Below are positions 34,561-43,066 of a stretch of DNA of 64,000 nucleotides, in pieces. The position numbers and the translations under genes are program-made. The DNA comes from DASYXT01 sp035934555 (GTDB taxonomy: Bacteria > Verrucomicrobiota > Verrucomicrobiia > Limisphaerales > UBA8199), in contig DASYXT010000002.1 in assembly GCA_035934555.1 (NCBI GenBank), positions 124,001-188,000 of the forward strand, read 5' to 3'. Every line of letters starts with the position of its first letter. Positions within the stretch are counted from its first letter, which is position 1. The notes beneath the pieces are model-generated. The model was not told where the DNA came from. It worked only from the letters and a program-made list of their open reading frames with translations, and ran no database searches.

Positions 34561-37116
34561 TTAATAGGGGTCTATCCCCCCGTAATCCTTCGTATAGTCA
34601 TCGAACACCCAGGCCGACCAGTTCGCCCCGTCGCCGCAACGTGCCCAGACCCGCTTGGTACCTACCAAGGTAAGGTGCGCGACCAAGGCCAAAACCGTCG
34701 TGTATCCAGCCCCTGGCAACGTGCCGCCTGAAAGCCCAATGTAATATTGAATCTGGGTTGCAGGCGCCGCCGCCGTAACTGTAACCGCAAGCGAGTTGAA
34801 GAACATGGTGCTGTGAGGGGTGATGCTCGGCGCCGCAAACCCGCCTCCCCCTCCTGCCGTCGCCAACCGCACAAGGTTCCGCCTGGACTCCGTCACATTA
34901 CCTGTCGCATCCGACGCCCGCAGCGTCAGTGTATAGTACGTATCCACCGCTGCCTGCCCTGGGAAGTTCAGCGGCGTGGCCACCCCTGCCGCGCTGAAAC
35001 ACTGCGCCAGCGTTTTGCTCCTGGCCGGCGCGAAGGGCACATCGCAAAGCGTCACCTGGGCGCCCGTGTCCAGCCGGGTCCTGTAAAGCGTCACCCTCGT
35101 TAGATTACTGTCGTTGTCCGTGATGGTCGCCGCCGGCGTCAAATTCCCATCTGCAGCCAAAGTAAAACTGTCATCAACCGGCGTGGTCCAGGCAACCTGA
35201 GGCACCCTCTGCCAGCGGCCCGGAAATCTGAACGGCAGATTGACCGGTGCCCCATCGTACTCTGCAATCCTCGAGTATGGCGACAACCTGAAAACCAAAT
35301 CCGTCGAGCTCGCCACATATCCCGGAAAATTCCCGTGTCGGAAATCCAACAATGCGCTCCGTGGCAGAATCCAGGCCTTATCGCCCGTAGCCCAATCCAG
35401 TGCATCACTCCCGAGCCTTGCCCTCAACACCGTGAAGTCATAAATGTTCCCCGCCACAGCCGCGCTACTCACAATACTCAGCCATTCCAACACCGGCGAC
35501 CCGTCCCCATCCTCAACAAGGTAGCCGTCCACGTCCACGTGGTACACCACCAAGAGCAATTGGTCATTCTGTCCTCCCGAATTCCCAGGCTGCGTCAGCG
35601 CCACGTTCTGATCCCGCGTGTCCAAGAAAGTCGCTCGCAGCGGCCCGGCCGCATCTGCCGCAAAATCCAGCGCCAGCTCACACGGCACCGCAAAGCCAGT
35701 CTGGTCTCCGAGCCGCGTGAAAGTCCCGGTGCCTCCATCCACGTCGAACTCCAAGTGCGCGCCCACCGTCAGATCGTCTCCCCTCTGCGCCAGCACTGAT
35801 ACCGCAGCCGCCCCGCTCGTCAACGCCAGCGGCCGCGGCACAATCTGCACCGCCGGCAGCGCCGCCACCGTAACCTCTTCGTTATCTGGCGGCGTGTAGG
35901 TCGGCACGTAAGGCGTGGCCGGCTGATTCACCTCGCCCGTGAACTCCAGCTTCACCGGCCCCGTCGCCTTGGTGCGGCGCCGCACAACTCGGCAGAGCTG
36001 CAACAGCGCACCGCCGCCCGGCTCGGGGTCGATGTCGAGCAGGAACCGGTTCCCATTCCTCAATGGCGTCCCGTCAGGATTCACCGCCTTCTCCGGTCGC
36101 ACCTCGATGCTCCCACTGATCTGCGGCTGACACATTCGCTTGCACCATTCAGCCCCGAGCTTTAGCGCCTGGTCCTTCCGAATCACAAACTGCGCCTGCA
36201 ACGTCTCGCGCCGCGGCTCGACCGCCTGCCGCAATGCCCTCAGATCGTCCTGCTTCAGCGCCCAATCCACAAACCAGTTGTCCCCGTCCACAAAATTTAC
36301 CTGCACGCCCGTCGGCACAGCGTCCCAACTCTCGAAGCTCACTTCCGGCGGCGCTGTCAATTCATTCGCCGTCAGCACCGTGTATTGCGCCAGGTCGCCG
36401 GGGTCCGTGGGATAAAAATAAGCCTCGATGGTGCCATCACCTTTCGGCCGCATGCCCCCGTCGCACAAAGAAAGCAAATCATTGCACAGTGCCGGCAACT
36501 GATTCTGGTCAGTCAATAGCGGCGCGCAATAACCCAGCAGCCTCGCCGCCGCGCTCCCTGCCAGCGCATCATGGGCGGCACGCCAACTCGCAGCATCCAG
36601 TTTGGCCGCCGGCAGTGCCGTCCCATGAATACTCGTCAGCAACTCCGCCAACACCGCCCAAGGGTTCACACTGTTGCCGTCCCAATCCGTCGCCGGAATT
36701 ATTGACGCCGGCGGCCTCGGTGCCGCGTCCGCAATCACCTCCACGTTGCCCATCGTGGTCCGCTCTCGCCCAAAGAGAAAATTGCAAAAAACGATGTATG
36801 AAAAACCTCGATACGGCGGATGCCCAACCAATGACGGGTCAGCGACAATCTGGTCATCGTCTCCCCACCAAAACCGCAACTGCCCGCCGGCCGTGAACCA
36901 TTTGGGATCCGTCAGTGGCACCCAATAAGGATTCCCCACCCCTGGGTCATGCCTGTTGATCGGCCCTTCCCAAATCACCTCGCCGTCAATGAGTATCTTG
37001 CGCAGCGTATCCACCGGTCCGCACCGCACTAGCCCCGCGATTGTCCCGTAATAGTCGTAGCTCGTGTAGCCACTCCCGCTACCGCTCTTGCCACCTTTTC
37101 CGCCGCCGCCACCCAT
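34561..37116 (-). CDS. phage tail tip / host-specificity protein
   Basis: 851 residues starting with a glycine- and lysine-rich MGGGGGKGGKSGSGSG, as in lambda J/GTA-type tip proteins. YDYYGTIAGLVRCGPVDTLRKILIDGEVIW follows the pattern of the tail-tip first domain, and later come GMRPKGDGTIEAYFYP and PPEVSFESWDAVPTGVQVNFVD-type hub text. The C-terminal third has beta-rich repeats and a final exposed domain (GGGFAAPSITPHSTMFFN). It is the last gene of the late operon and presumably contacts the host surface. No endosialidase or lyase motif is visible. Confidence 0.82.
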   Translation of the reverse strand: MGGGGGKGGKSGSGSGYTSYDYYGTIAGLVRCGPVDTLRKILIDGEVIWEGPINRHDPGVGNPYWVPLTDPKWFTAGGQLRFWWGDDDQIVADPSLVGHPPYRGFSYIVFCNFLFGRERTTMGNVEVIADAAPRPPASIIPATDWDGNSVNPWAVLAELLTSIHGTALPAAKLDAASWRAAHDALAGSAAARLLGYCAPLLTDQNQLPALCNDLLSLCDGGMRPKGDGTIEAYFYPTDPGDLAQYTVLTANELTAPPEVSFESWDAVPTGVQVNFVDGDNWFVDWALKQDDLRALRQAVEPRRETLQAQFVIRKDQALKLGAEWCKRMCQPQISGSIEVRPEKAVNPDGTPLRNGNRFLLDIDPEPGGGALLQLCRVVRRRTKATGPVKLEFTGEVNQPATPYVPTYTPPDNEEVTVAALPAVQIVPRPLALTSGAAAVSVLAQRGDDLTVGAHLEFDVDGGTGTFTRLGDQTGFAVPCELALDFAADAAGPLRATFLDTRDQNVALTQPGNSGGQNDQLLLVVYHVDVDGYLVEDGDGSPVLEWLSIVSSAAVAGNIYDFTVLRARLGSDALDWATGDKAWILPRSALLDFRHGNFPGYVASSTDLVFRLSPYSRIAEYDGAPVNLPFRFPGRWQRVPQVAWTTPVDDSFTLAADGNLTPAATITDNDSNLTRVTLYRTRLDTGAQVTLCDVPFAPARSKTLAQCFSAAGVATPLNFPGQAAVDTYYTLTLRASDATGNVTESRRNLVRLATAGGGGGFAAPSITPHSTMFFNSLAVTVTAAAPATQIQYYIGLSGGTLPGAGYTTVLALVAHLTLVGTKRVWARCGDGANWSAWVFDDYTKDYGGIDPY

Positions 37117-37117
37117 A

Positions 37118-37312
37118 TTATTTCTTTGTCGGCACCGTATCCGGCGCCTGCACTGCGATTTGGTTTAGCGCCGGCGTTATCCACCGCAACGCAATCTTCC
37201 GGCTTCCCCACCAAAGCGGCGCCGGCACCGTCTGCTGATTCGTCGCAAGCTGCTCCGGCATGATCGGCACGTTCTGCGTTACCGGCAAATCTTTGTTAGT
37301 GTTGAATGACAT
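37118..37312 (-). CDS. small conserved-position tail gene product
   Basis: 64 residues (MSFNTNKDLPVTQNVPIMPE...), proline-rich, with one tryptophan pair APLWWGSRK. It overlaps the NlpC/P60 gene by 17 nt and ends one base before the tip gene, so its place between these two is tight. No domain recognised. It may be a small tip-assembly factor, but this is only positional. Confidence 0.6.
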   Translation of the reverse strand: MSFNTNKDLPVTQNVPIMPEQLATNQQTVPAPLWWGSRKIALRWITPALNQIAVQAPDTVPTKK

Positions 37313-37760
37313 AATCCATCGGCCGCCAAGCCCGCGTTAAACGCTGTTTAAAAACCCTCTCCGACCGGCTTAAAATCGCCGCCCCAATCCCTTCACTGCA
37401 CTGGAAAAACCTCCCGCCCGGCAGAACAACCCCCAAGTGATGCACGCACAGTCCCACCTTAAACCCAACCACGTCGCCAGGCGCAATCACCACGCGCTCA
37501 ATCCCCGCGAACCACGGCTCGTGTGCGTCCAGCCATTTCTCCATTGCGCTTTCGGTCTGGTACCGGCACCAATTGGTTGGGACCAGGTCAAAGGGCGGCA
37601 CCTTGAACCCCGCATCCTCGAGTACCCCCACGATGGCCATGACGCAATTGGCCCCCACTTGCCGCACTTTCGAGTTGTGCCGGAACGGCGTCCCCTTCCA
37701 GGCCTGGGCCGCCCGCTCCAACGCTTCAATTCTCTCGGGCAATTCAAAAAATGCTTTCAT
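37296..37760 (-). CDS. NlpC/P60-like tail assembly peptidase
   Basis: 154 residues. The catalytic-type cysteine is C39 in VGANCVMAIVGVLEDAG, preceded by WKGTPFRHNS, the usual WxGTPYxxxG-like lead-in. The histidine is H107 or H108 in GLCVHHLGVVLPGG. In lambda-like and GTA-like tails the equivalent sits just before the tip protein and cuts peptidoglycan during entry or assists tip assembly. Its position here, between the DUF2163-type protein and the tip, matches. Confidence 0.82.
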   Translation of the reverse strand: MKAFFELPERIEALERAAQAWKGTPFRHNSKVRQVGANCVMAIVGVLEDAGFKVPPFDLVPTNWCRYQTESAMEKWLDAHEPWFAGIERVVIAPGDVVGFKVGLCVHHLGVVLPGGRFFQCSEGIGAAILSRSERVFKQRLTRAWRPMDYVIQH

Positions 37761-37766
37761 AGCGTA

Positions 37767-39785
37767 TCATCCCTTCTTGCTCGATCCTCCCCTGTTACTC
37801 GGCATCGCCACTAAGCTCGGGTTCACATCTGGCATAAACGGAAACCCGCCAAAATTCGCCGCGTTATTAAACTTCGCCACCGCCGTCTCCAACAGCCCGT
37901 CATACCCCGGCACCAGCAACCATCCCGCTTCCGGAGCTACCGGCGCCGCCCCCATGAATGCATGCGACACCGTCGCAGTCAGCGCCCCCGCTACCAGGGC
38001 TGTCGAGCTCACCAGCAATACCCGCTCGTGAGTCACCGGCCGCTCCACGTAACCCAGCGCCAGGTAATTCGCCCCAATCACCGGCAGCGCTCCTTGTGGC
38101 CAAGTCAGCGTGTCGAACGTCAGCACCAGCCCCGCCATCGCTGTCAACCGGGCCGTGAAAGTCCAACTCGCCCGCGTCAGCCGGTTCCCCGCGTCGAACA
38201 GCGCGTAGTTGTCACACGTCTGCATGATCGTCCGCGGCACATTCCGCTCGAACAGCGACCCAAACGAAGCCGCGGTCGCCGTCAACCAGGCCCCCTTCAT
38301 GTCCGCCTTTGTTATCCACCCGCGAAACAAAACCGTGTAGCCTATCACCGGGTCATTCGGCACACCACGCGCAATAATCAACTCCATCCGGTCTGTTGCC
38401 GTGCGCGCCAGCAAACTCAGCACCGGATTCCCTACCCATGACCGCATCGACACCGAGACCTCGTTTGACTCCCACGCCACGCCCTCTGCGATTTCATCGA
38501 ACTCGATGTCCTCGCTAGCGTAAGCCTGGCCGCCGTAATTCAAATCCTTCTCGTAATTGGTCCAGTACCAACTCTGCCCCGCCGTGTTGAGCTGGAACAA
38601 AAAGCACGTGTTCGCCAGCGGCCCAAATGTCCCCCCATACACGTCGCCAGCCGGCACCATGTACTCCTGGCTCACCTCCTCAAACTGAATCTGGCACTCC
38701 GTGCAGTCCGGACTATCCCACTTCACCACAAGCTCTCCGCTCGAAAACCTTACCAGCGCCAGCGCGCTCAACACCGTATCCACCGCGTCCATGTCCATGC
38801 CGAGCGGCTGGTCCAGCGTCAGCACATTCCCCTCAATGTCGGTGATGTGCCGCTCCACCGGCGCCCCAGCCGAGAGCAGGATTATATAGCGGTGCTCCCC
38901 CAACGCCGTTGCGTCGGTCACCGTGATTTCCGTGTCCGCCGCCAGCGCGTCTTCCGCCAACCGGCACTCTCCCACCCAGCACGGCAACCAAAACGGCTCC
39001 GTGGGGCCCCGCCTGTCCTGAAAGAACCGCAGCAACGTCGACGCTTCGCCCCCATCGAGCGTGAAACCAAACACCGGCTGCCGGCTCCCGACTTGCGGAT
39101 ACGCCGCCGACGCCGACCGCCGCCGAAACCCCACGTCCTTCCTGTCCACGTCCACGACCACCGCGCCCGCATCCTGGCTCTGCGACCAGTCCGGCGCGAA
39201 CGGAAACCTATATACTACCCGCGCTCCAATCCTCGGCCCCTCTTCCCACTCACACGCCGGCACCTGCAGCCGCTCCGAAAAATCCGCGCTCTCCTTCCAC
39301 CGCAACCCCACGTTCACCAACTCTGTAGTGAGCAGTTCAAACGTCGGCGGCTCGACCAAATACCCCAGCAACGTCGGCGCGACATGCTTCCGCCCCGCTC
39401 CATCCGCCACTAATCCAAATGCCAAATTCTCCACCGCGCCCGCGCCCTCGCCGCTATCCCAAGCCTGGTACCATCGCGCCAAAAAACTTTCGCACCTATC
39501 CACTCCTGGCAAAAACGGCAACCTCACCGGCGTATCCTGCAGCACGCGCAGCGCATTCCGCACTTCGGCGGCCGCCGCTTGGTCCAAGCAGTAAGTCGCC
39601 TGCACGTCGGTCACCTTTAGCGCCTCCGAAAACGCGGCCCGCTCTTGTCGCTTCGTCAGGCTCGCCACCTGGTCGGTCTCGAGGCGGAACCGCACCGAGA
39701 CTCCCGACGCCCAGTCCAGCTCATAGACCCACGCATAGTGGTACAGCCCATCGAGAGTGATCTCTTTCACCGGCGGTACCTCCAC
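37767..39785 (-). CDS. fused minor tail protein with C-terminal DUF2163/BR0599-type domain
   Basis: 672 residues. The first half is beta-rich and resembles phage minor tail proteins (ITLDGLYHYAWVYELDW, then FRLETDQVASLTKRQERAAF, FRRRSASAAYPQVGSR). The second half, from about residue 390, has the DUF2163/BR0599 pattern: YGGQAYASEDIEFDEIAEG, GWITKADMKGAWLTATAASFGSLFERNVPR and, at the end, AKFNNAANFGGFPFMPDVNPS. In D3112-like phages and gene transfer agents DUF2163 precedes NlpC/P60 as here. The two halves look like two ancestral genes joined. It overlaps the tape measure gene by 19 nt. Confidence 0.78.
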   Translation of the reverse strand: MEVPPVKEITLDGLYHYAWVYELDWASGVSVRFRLETDQVASLTKRQERAAFSEALKVTDVQATYCLDQAAAAEVRNALRVLQDTPVRLPFLPGVDRCESFLARWYQAWDSGEGAGAVENLAFGLVADGAGRKHVAPTLLGYLVEPPTFELLTTELVNVGLRWKESADFSERLQVPACEWEEGPRIGARVVYRFPFAPDWSQSQDAGAVVVDVDRKDVGFRRRSASAAYPQVGSRQPVFGFTLDGGEASTLLRFFQDRRGPTEPFWLPCWVGECRLAEDALAADTEITVTDATALGEHRYIILLSAGAPVERHITDIEGNVLTLDQPLGMDMDAVDTVLSALALVRFSSGELVVKWDSPDCTECQIQFEEVSQEYMVPAGDVYGGTFGPLANTCFLFQLNTAGQSWYWTNYEKDLNYGGQAYASEDIEFDEIAEGVAWESNEVSVSMRSWVGNPVLSLLARTATDRMELIIARGVPNDPVIGYTVLFRGWITKADMKGAWLTATAASFGSLFERNVPRTIMQTCDNYALFDAGNRLTRASWTFTARLTAMAGLVLTFDTLTWPQGALPVIGANYLALGYVERPVTHERVLLVSSTALVAGALTATVSHAFMGAAPVAPEAGWLLVPGYDGLLETAVAKFNNAANFGGFPFMPDVNPSLVAMPSNRGGSSKKG

Positions 39786-42343
39786 CGATTCTTCTGCTGC
39801 AGGTTCACCACAATTCCCTCGAAGCTCGGATCCCGCTCCAGGTCCCGCGCACGTTGCGAATTCGTCTGTTCAATCGCGATGTCGAACCGCGTCGGCCCCG
39901 AGCTGCTTTGCCCGACCACAGGCGCGCCGCCTCCGGACCGCAGTAGAGCCGCCGTCTTGTCCGCCGGCACGATTGTCCCTGGCCGGTCCGGCAGAAATAG
40001 CTCCGGCCCTAGCTCCCCAACCAGTGCCGGCTGCCCCACTGGCGGCCGGCCGCCCGCGGCAAACCCACCACTGACCCCCGCCGCAATCGCACTGATGGCC
40101 GCCACGGCCGCCGCAAAGACGCCCAGGTAAATCAGCACCCCTACCCAGCCTCCTTGCTCACCCGCTTTCGCTACACCGGCCACGCCACTGGTCGCGGCCG
40201 TTTGCGCCGCCTGGCCTTGGCTCTGTTTGTGGTAGATCGCATCCACCGCCATCATGGCCAGCTTGCTGGCCACGTACTGCATCGTGATCTGCATGATCGA
40301 CGAAACAATATTTTTACCGATGCTCATCCACGCCTGACCCCACGACTTAACCCCGTAGATGGCATCCGCCACCGCGTTCGACACCCCGTCAATCCCGCTC
40401 TTAATATTGCTCAACGCTGCGCTCGCCGCGTTCCCCCCAAAATTCCCAAACGTCTCCTGCAGCCCGCCTGGCCCGTAAATCTGCCGCTGCAAAGTCCCCG
40501 TAAACCCTTGGGGCCGCATGTCGCTCGTCTCCCGCGTCGCTTTCTTCGTGTTCTCTTCAGCAACCCGCAGCGCCGTCGTCAGCTTGTCCTTCTCGGTGCG
40601 TAGCTTCGCCAACTCCCCCTGCAGCCGCAACTGCTCCGTGTAGTCGTCCTCACGCGCGTTAGCCAACTCCTGTTGCTTCCGCATGATCAGCGCCGTCGTG
40701 TAATCTACCTCCGATTGAATGGGGGCCTGCTCCGTCTGCGCCGCTTGCGCAATTAGTTTCTGCCGCTCCGCCAAATACTGCTCCAGCGCAATTTCCCCCC
40801 GCCGATACGCCGACTCATTCAGCGCCTGGTCCAGCGCAAACGACGACAGCAGCGCCGGCGCCGCCGCCGCCAGAAAATCCGCTTTGCTCTTCTGCCCTAG
40901 CAACCCCATTTGCTGATCGAACACCTGCTTTTGCAGCGACGCCTGTTGCTGCTCTTTCGTCGCCACCACAACCCCCCGCAGTGCCACCGCGATTTTCTTC
41001 AGCCGGTCCTCATACTCCGCCGCGGAGGCCGCCGCCGCCTTAGCCTGCATCACCTGGGCCTTATACCCGTCCGCGGCTTCCTGGGTCATCAGCCCCGCTT
41101 CTTGCTGTGCCTTGGCCACACTCAGGATCGTCGCTTCCAGACCTGCATTCTGCCCCATCAAATTCGTTGCCGACTTCTGCTCATCGAGCAGCGCATCCCC
41201 CAGCCGCTTCGCCGAGTAAGCAATTGCCGCCGCCGTCGCCAGGGCCCCAATGGCACCCGCCGCGCGCCCGGCCGCCACTCCCACTTCCGTCAACACGTAG
41301 CTCAAGTCCCGGAAGGACCGCACCATCCCCAGCAGCCCTACCACGTCCACGCCCGCGATCGCCGTCAACCCCAGCCGCGCCAGGTTAAGCGCCGGCATAA
41401 CCGCCGAGAACGCCAGTCGCACCCCCTGCACCGCAATCACCATCGCGCCAAAAGCCAGAATCACCGGCGCCAGCCGTCCAAGCACATCTCCCAACGTACT
41501 GGCAAAACTCCGCATCAGATTCGCGGTCTCCGGAAAATCCCGATTGAAATTTTGCAGAGAGATTTCCAGCTTCCCAAGCCCCTCGCCAAGCCCCTTCAAA
41601 AACGGCCCCGCAACGTCCTTGATAAACACAGCCCCAATCGCCTTTTCCGTCTCCTTTAATTGGATGTTAAACCGCTCCACGTCCGGCGCCGTCTGCTCAA
41701 ACGCAGCCCGGGCCTGGCCGCCTACCCGCTGCGCCAGCATCTCCATGAGCAGCGCAAGCTGCTGCCCTCGCGGCAACGTCTGGTCAATGGTGAGCCGCAT
41801 CCCCCGCAAAACCACATCTTGCCCCGACAGCGCCCGCCCCAGCAGGGTCGCCGCCTCCGTCGCTCCCATGCCCGTCGCTGCCGCGTAGTCGAGCGTCAGT
41901 GCCGTCAGCTTCGGCAGCACGTCCGCCGATGCCCCGTAGGTCAGCAGCAGCCGCTGCACACTCACCAGCTCATCCTGCTCCACTCCCGTCACTCCGCTTA
42001 GCGTCTTGCGCTGCTCCTCGAGCTGCGCCCGCATCGCCTCCGAATCCTGCTTCGTGCTCTTCAGCACCGCCCCCAATTGCGCCATGCTCCGCCCGGACGC
42101 GATAGCCTCTTTCCCGAACTGCTGCAGCGCCGCTACACCCAACACCGCGGTAAACTTCCCCGCCAAGTCATTAAGCGCCGCCGACCCGTTTTGCAGTTGC
42201 TTATTCAGGTCCGACACCGCGTTCATCCGGCCCTGGATGCCGCTAAAGAACGCCCCGAACTTCTGCTGCAAGCCCCCCAGCGCGGATTCGAGCTGCTCGA
42301 ACGTCGCTCGCCCATCGACCAGAATTGTAATCGGCGTTGGCAT
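39767..42343 (-). CDS. phage tail tape measure protein
   Basis: 858 residues, starting MPTPITILVDGRATFEQL. The N-terminal part is helical with LNKQLQNGSAALNDLAGKF. The middle has the tape-measure pattern LTLDYAAATGMGATEAATLLGRALSG and several hydrophobic spans (about 275-380). Long coiled-coil sections occupy about 390-620. The C-terminus has a transmembrane-like stretch, then FAAGGRPPVGQPALVGELGPELFLP, the usual tape-measure ending. It sets tail length; at the usual ratio of about 0.15 nm per residue the tail would be near 130 nm. Confidence 0.92.
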   Translation of the reverse strand: MPTPITILVDGRATFEQLESALGGLQQKFGAFFSGIQGRMNAVSDLNKQLQNGSAALNDLAGKFTAVLGVAALQQFGKEAIASGRSMAQLGAVLKSTKQDSEAMRAQLEEQRKTLSGVTGVEQDELVSVQRLLLTYGASADVLPKLTALTLDYAAATGMGATEAATLLGRALSGQDVVLRGMRLTIDQTLPRGQQLALLMEMLAQRVGGQARAAFEQTAPDVERFNIQLKETEKAIGAVFIKDVAGPFLKGLGEGLGKLEISLQNFNRDFPETANLMRSFASTLGDVLGRLAPVILAFGAMVIAVQGVRLAFSAVMPALNLARLGLTAIAGVDVVGLLGMVRSFRDLSYVLTEVGVAAGRAAGAIGALATAAAIAYSAKRLGDALLDEQKSATNLMGQNAGLEATILSVAKAQQEAGLMTQEAADGYKAQVMQAKAAAASAAEYEDRLKKIAVALRGVVVATKEQQQASLQKQVFDQQMGLLGQKSKADFLAAAAPALLSSFALDQALNESAYRRGEIALEQYLAERQKLIAQAAQTEQAPIQSEVDYTTALIMRKQQELANAREDDYTEQLRLQGELAKLRTEKDKLTTALRVAEENTKKATRETSDMRPQGFTGTLQRQIYGPGGLQETFGNFGGNAASAALSNIKSGIDGVSNAVADAIYGVKSWGQAWMSIGKNIVSSIMQITMQYVASKLAMMAVDAIYHKQSQGQAAQTAATSGVAGVAKAGEQGGWVGVLIYLGVFAAAVAAISAIAAGVSGGFAAGGRPPVGQPALVGELGPELFLPDRPGTIVPADKTAALLRSGGGAPVVGQSSSGPTRFDIAIEQTNSQRARDLERDPSFEGIVVNLQQKNRWRYRR

Positions 42344-42512
42344 GTGCTATTTGTCTGTTATGGGTCTGCTGCTCTTACCAGTTTGGCTCTTGCTCATTGC
42401 CGGCTGCACTGTGTTAGTCGTCGTCATCGCCGTGAGCTCGCCGCTCCTGGCGCCCCTCTTTTTCCTCCTCGCCGCCGGCGCCCTCGCATCGCTCACACCC
42501 AAGCGCCACTAG
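42342..42512 (+). CDS. possible 56-residue two-span membrane peptide in a gap of the late operon
   Basis: Plus-strand reading in the otherwise empty 177-bp space between the tape measure and chaperone genes. The text is strongly hydrophobic (GLLLLPVWLLLIAGCTVLVV, then PLLAPLFFLLAAGALASL) and ends in PKRH. ATG at 42342 or 42360. It lies against the direction of all neighbours and no ribosome site is evident, so it may be chance. Confidence 0.2.
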   Translation: MCYLSVMGLLLLPVWLLLIAGCTVLVVVIAVSSPLLAPLFFLLAAGALASLTPKRH

Positions 42513-42520
42513 CCCTTCTC

Positions 42521-43062
42521 TCACTTTCTCTTCATCAGCGACGCGATCCGCTCCAGCCGCACATTGGTCCGCTCCAAAAAGAGCTCTAACTGCCGCAACG
42601 TCAGCTTCCGCACGTCGCTGTTGGTCCAACCGTTCTCGATCAGGAAGACGGTTTGGTCGGCAAGCTCAACGTCGAGACTCCCACGCCCTGGGCGCCTCCG
42701 ACGAGCCCCGCCAGGCGCCCTTTGGCTTTTTTTACCCGCTCCACGATGATCCCGATGTTCAGCACCGCCGCTTCCGTCGCCAGGTCCAACACTGCCGACA
42801 AACTCAGCGACTGCAACCAGGCCTCATCCCTGCCGGTGGACTTGAGCACCAGCCACGTCCCCAACTCGATATTTTCCGACAGCGCCGCCACAATCTTTTC
42901 CGGCTTCAGATCAAATTGTCCCTTCTCGTCGAGGAACTCCTTGGCCTGGGCCATCAGCCGCGAGTAGAGGCTCAGCGCGTCCGGCCACACCAACTCCCGC
43001 ACTTCCACCACTTGGCTACCGCCGCCAATTTGCACCGTTACTGAGGGATTATGTACGCTCAT
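42521..43062 (-). CDS. tail assembly chaperone, long form made by -1 frameshift (G-T type)
   Basis: The frame continuing after the slip at 42727-42733 stays open to a TGA at 42521. It encodes SQRAPGGARR..., then VELADQTVFLIENGW and VRKLTLRQLELFLERTNVRL, ending in SLMKRK. The total is about 180 residues. The extension is helical and polar, like lambda gpT-type tails. Long tailed phages almost universally make two forms of this chaperone, which coat and recruit the tape measure protein; the gene sits directly upstream of it as expected. Confidence 0.85.
42640..43062 (-). CDS. tail assembly chaperone, short form (G type)
   Basis: 140 residues from ATG 43062 (MSVHNPSVTVQIGGG). Text includes VRELVWPDALSLYSRLM, AALSENIELGTWLVLKSTG and VLNIGIIVERVKKAKGRL. 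It terminates at 42640 when no frameshift happens. The upstream extension to 43107 overlaps the tailspike gene and is rejected. Its role is assumed from position, size and the frameshift signal; family-level similarity was not checked. Confidence 0.8.
   Translation of the reverse strand: MSVHNPSVTVQIGGGSQVVEVRELVWPDALSLYSRLMAQAKEFLDEKGQFDLKPEKIVAALSENIELGTWLVLKSTGRDEAWLQSLSLSAVLDLATEAAVLNIGIIVERVKKAKGRLAGLVGGAQGVGVSTLSLPTKPSS
42690..42733 (-). promoter_or_regulatory. programmed -1 ribosomal frameshift signal
   Basis: On the minus strand the codons GTA AAA AAA GCC place the heptamer A AAA AAA (42733-42727) exactly in the X XXY YYZ phase. Six nt later (spacer 42726-42721) comes an 8-bp perfect stem GGGCGCCT (42720-42713) with AGGCGCCC (42697-42690) around a 15-nt loop. 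The -1 frame then runs open for 69 codons. Confidence 0.88.
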
Positions 43063-43066
43063 AGTG

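Noticed and set aside
37296..37760. Phage endolysin
   Set aside because: The NlpC/P60-type protein lies in the tail tip module and is not next to the holin-like genes, so a tail assembly or entry role fits better.
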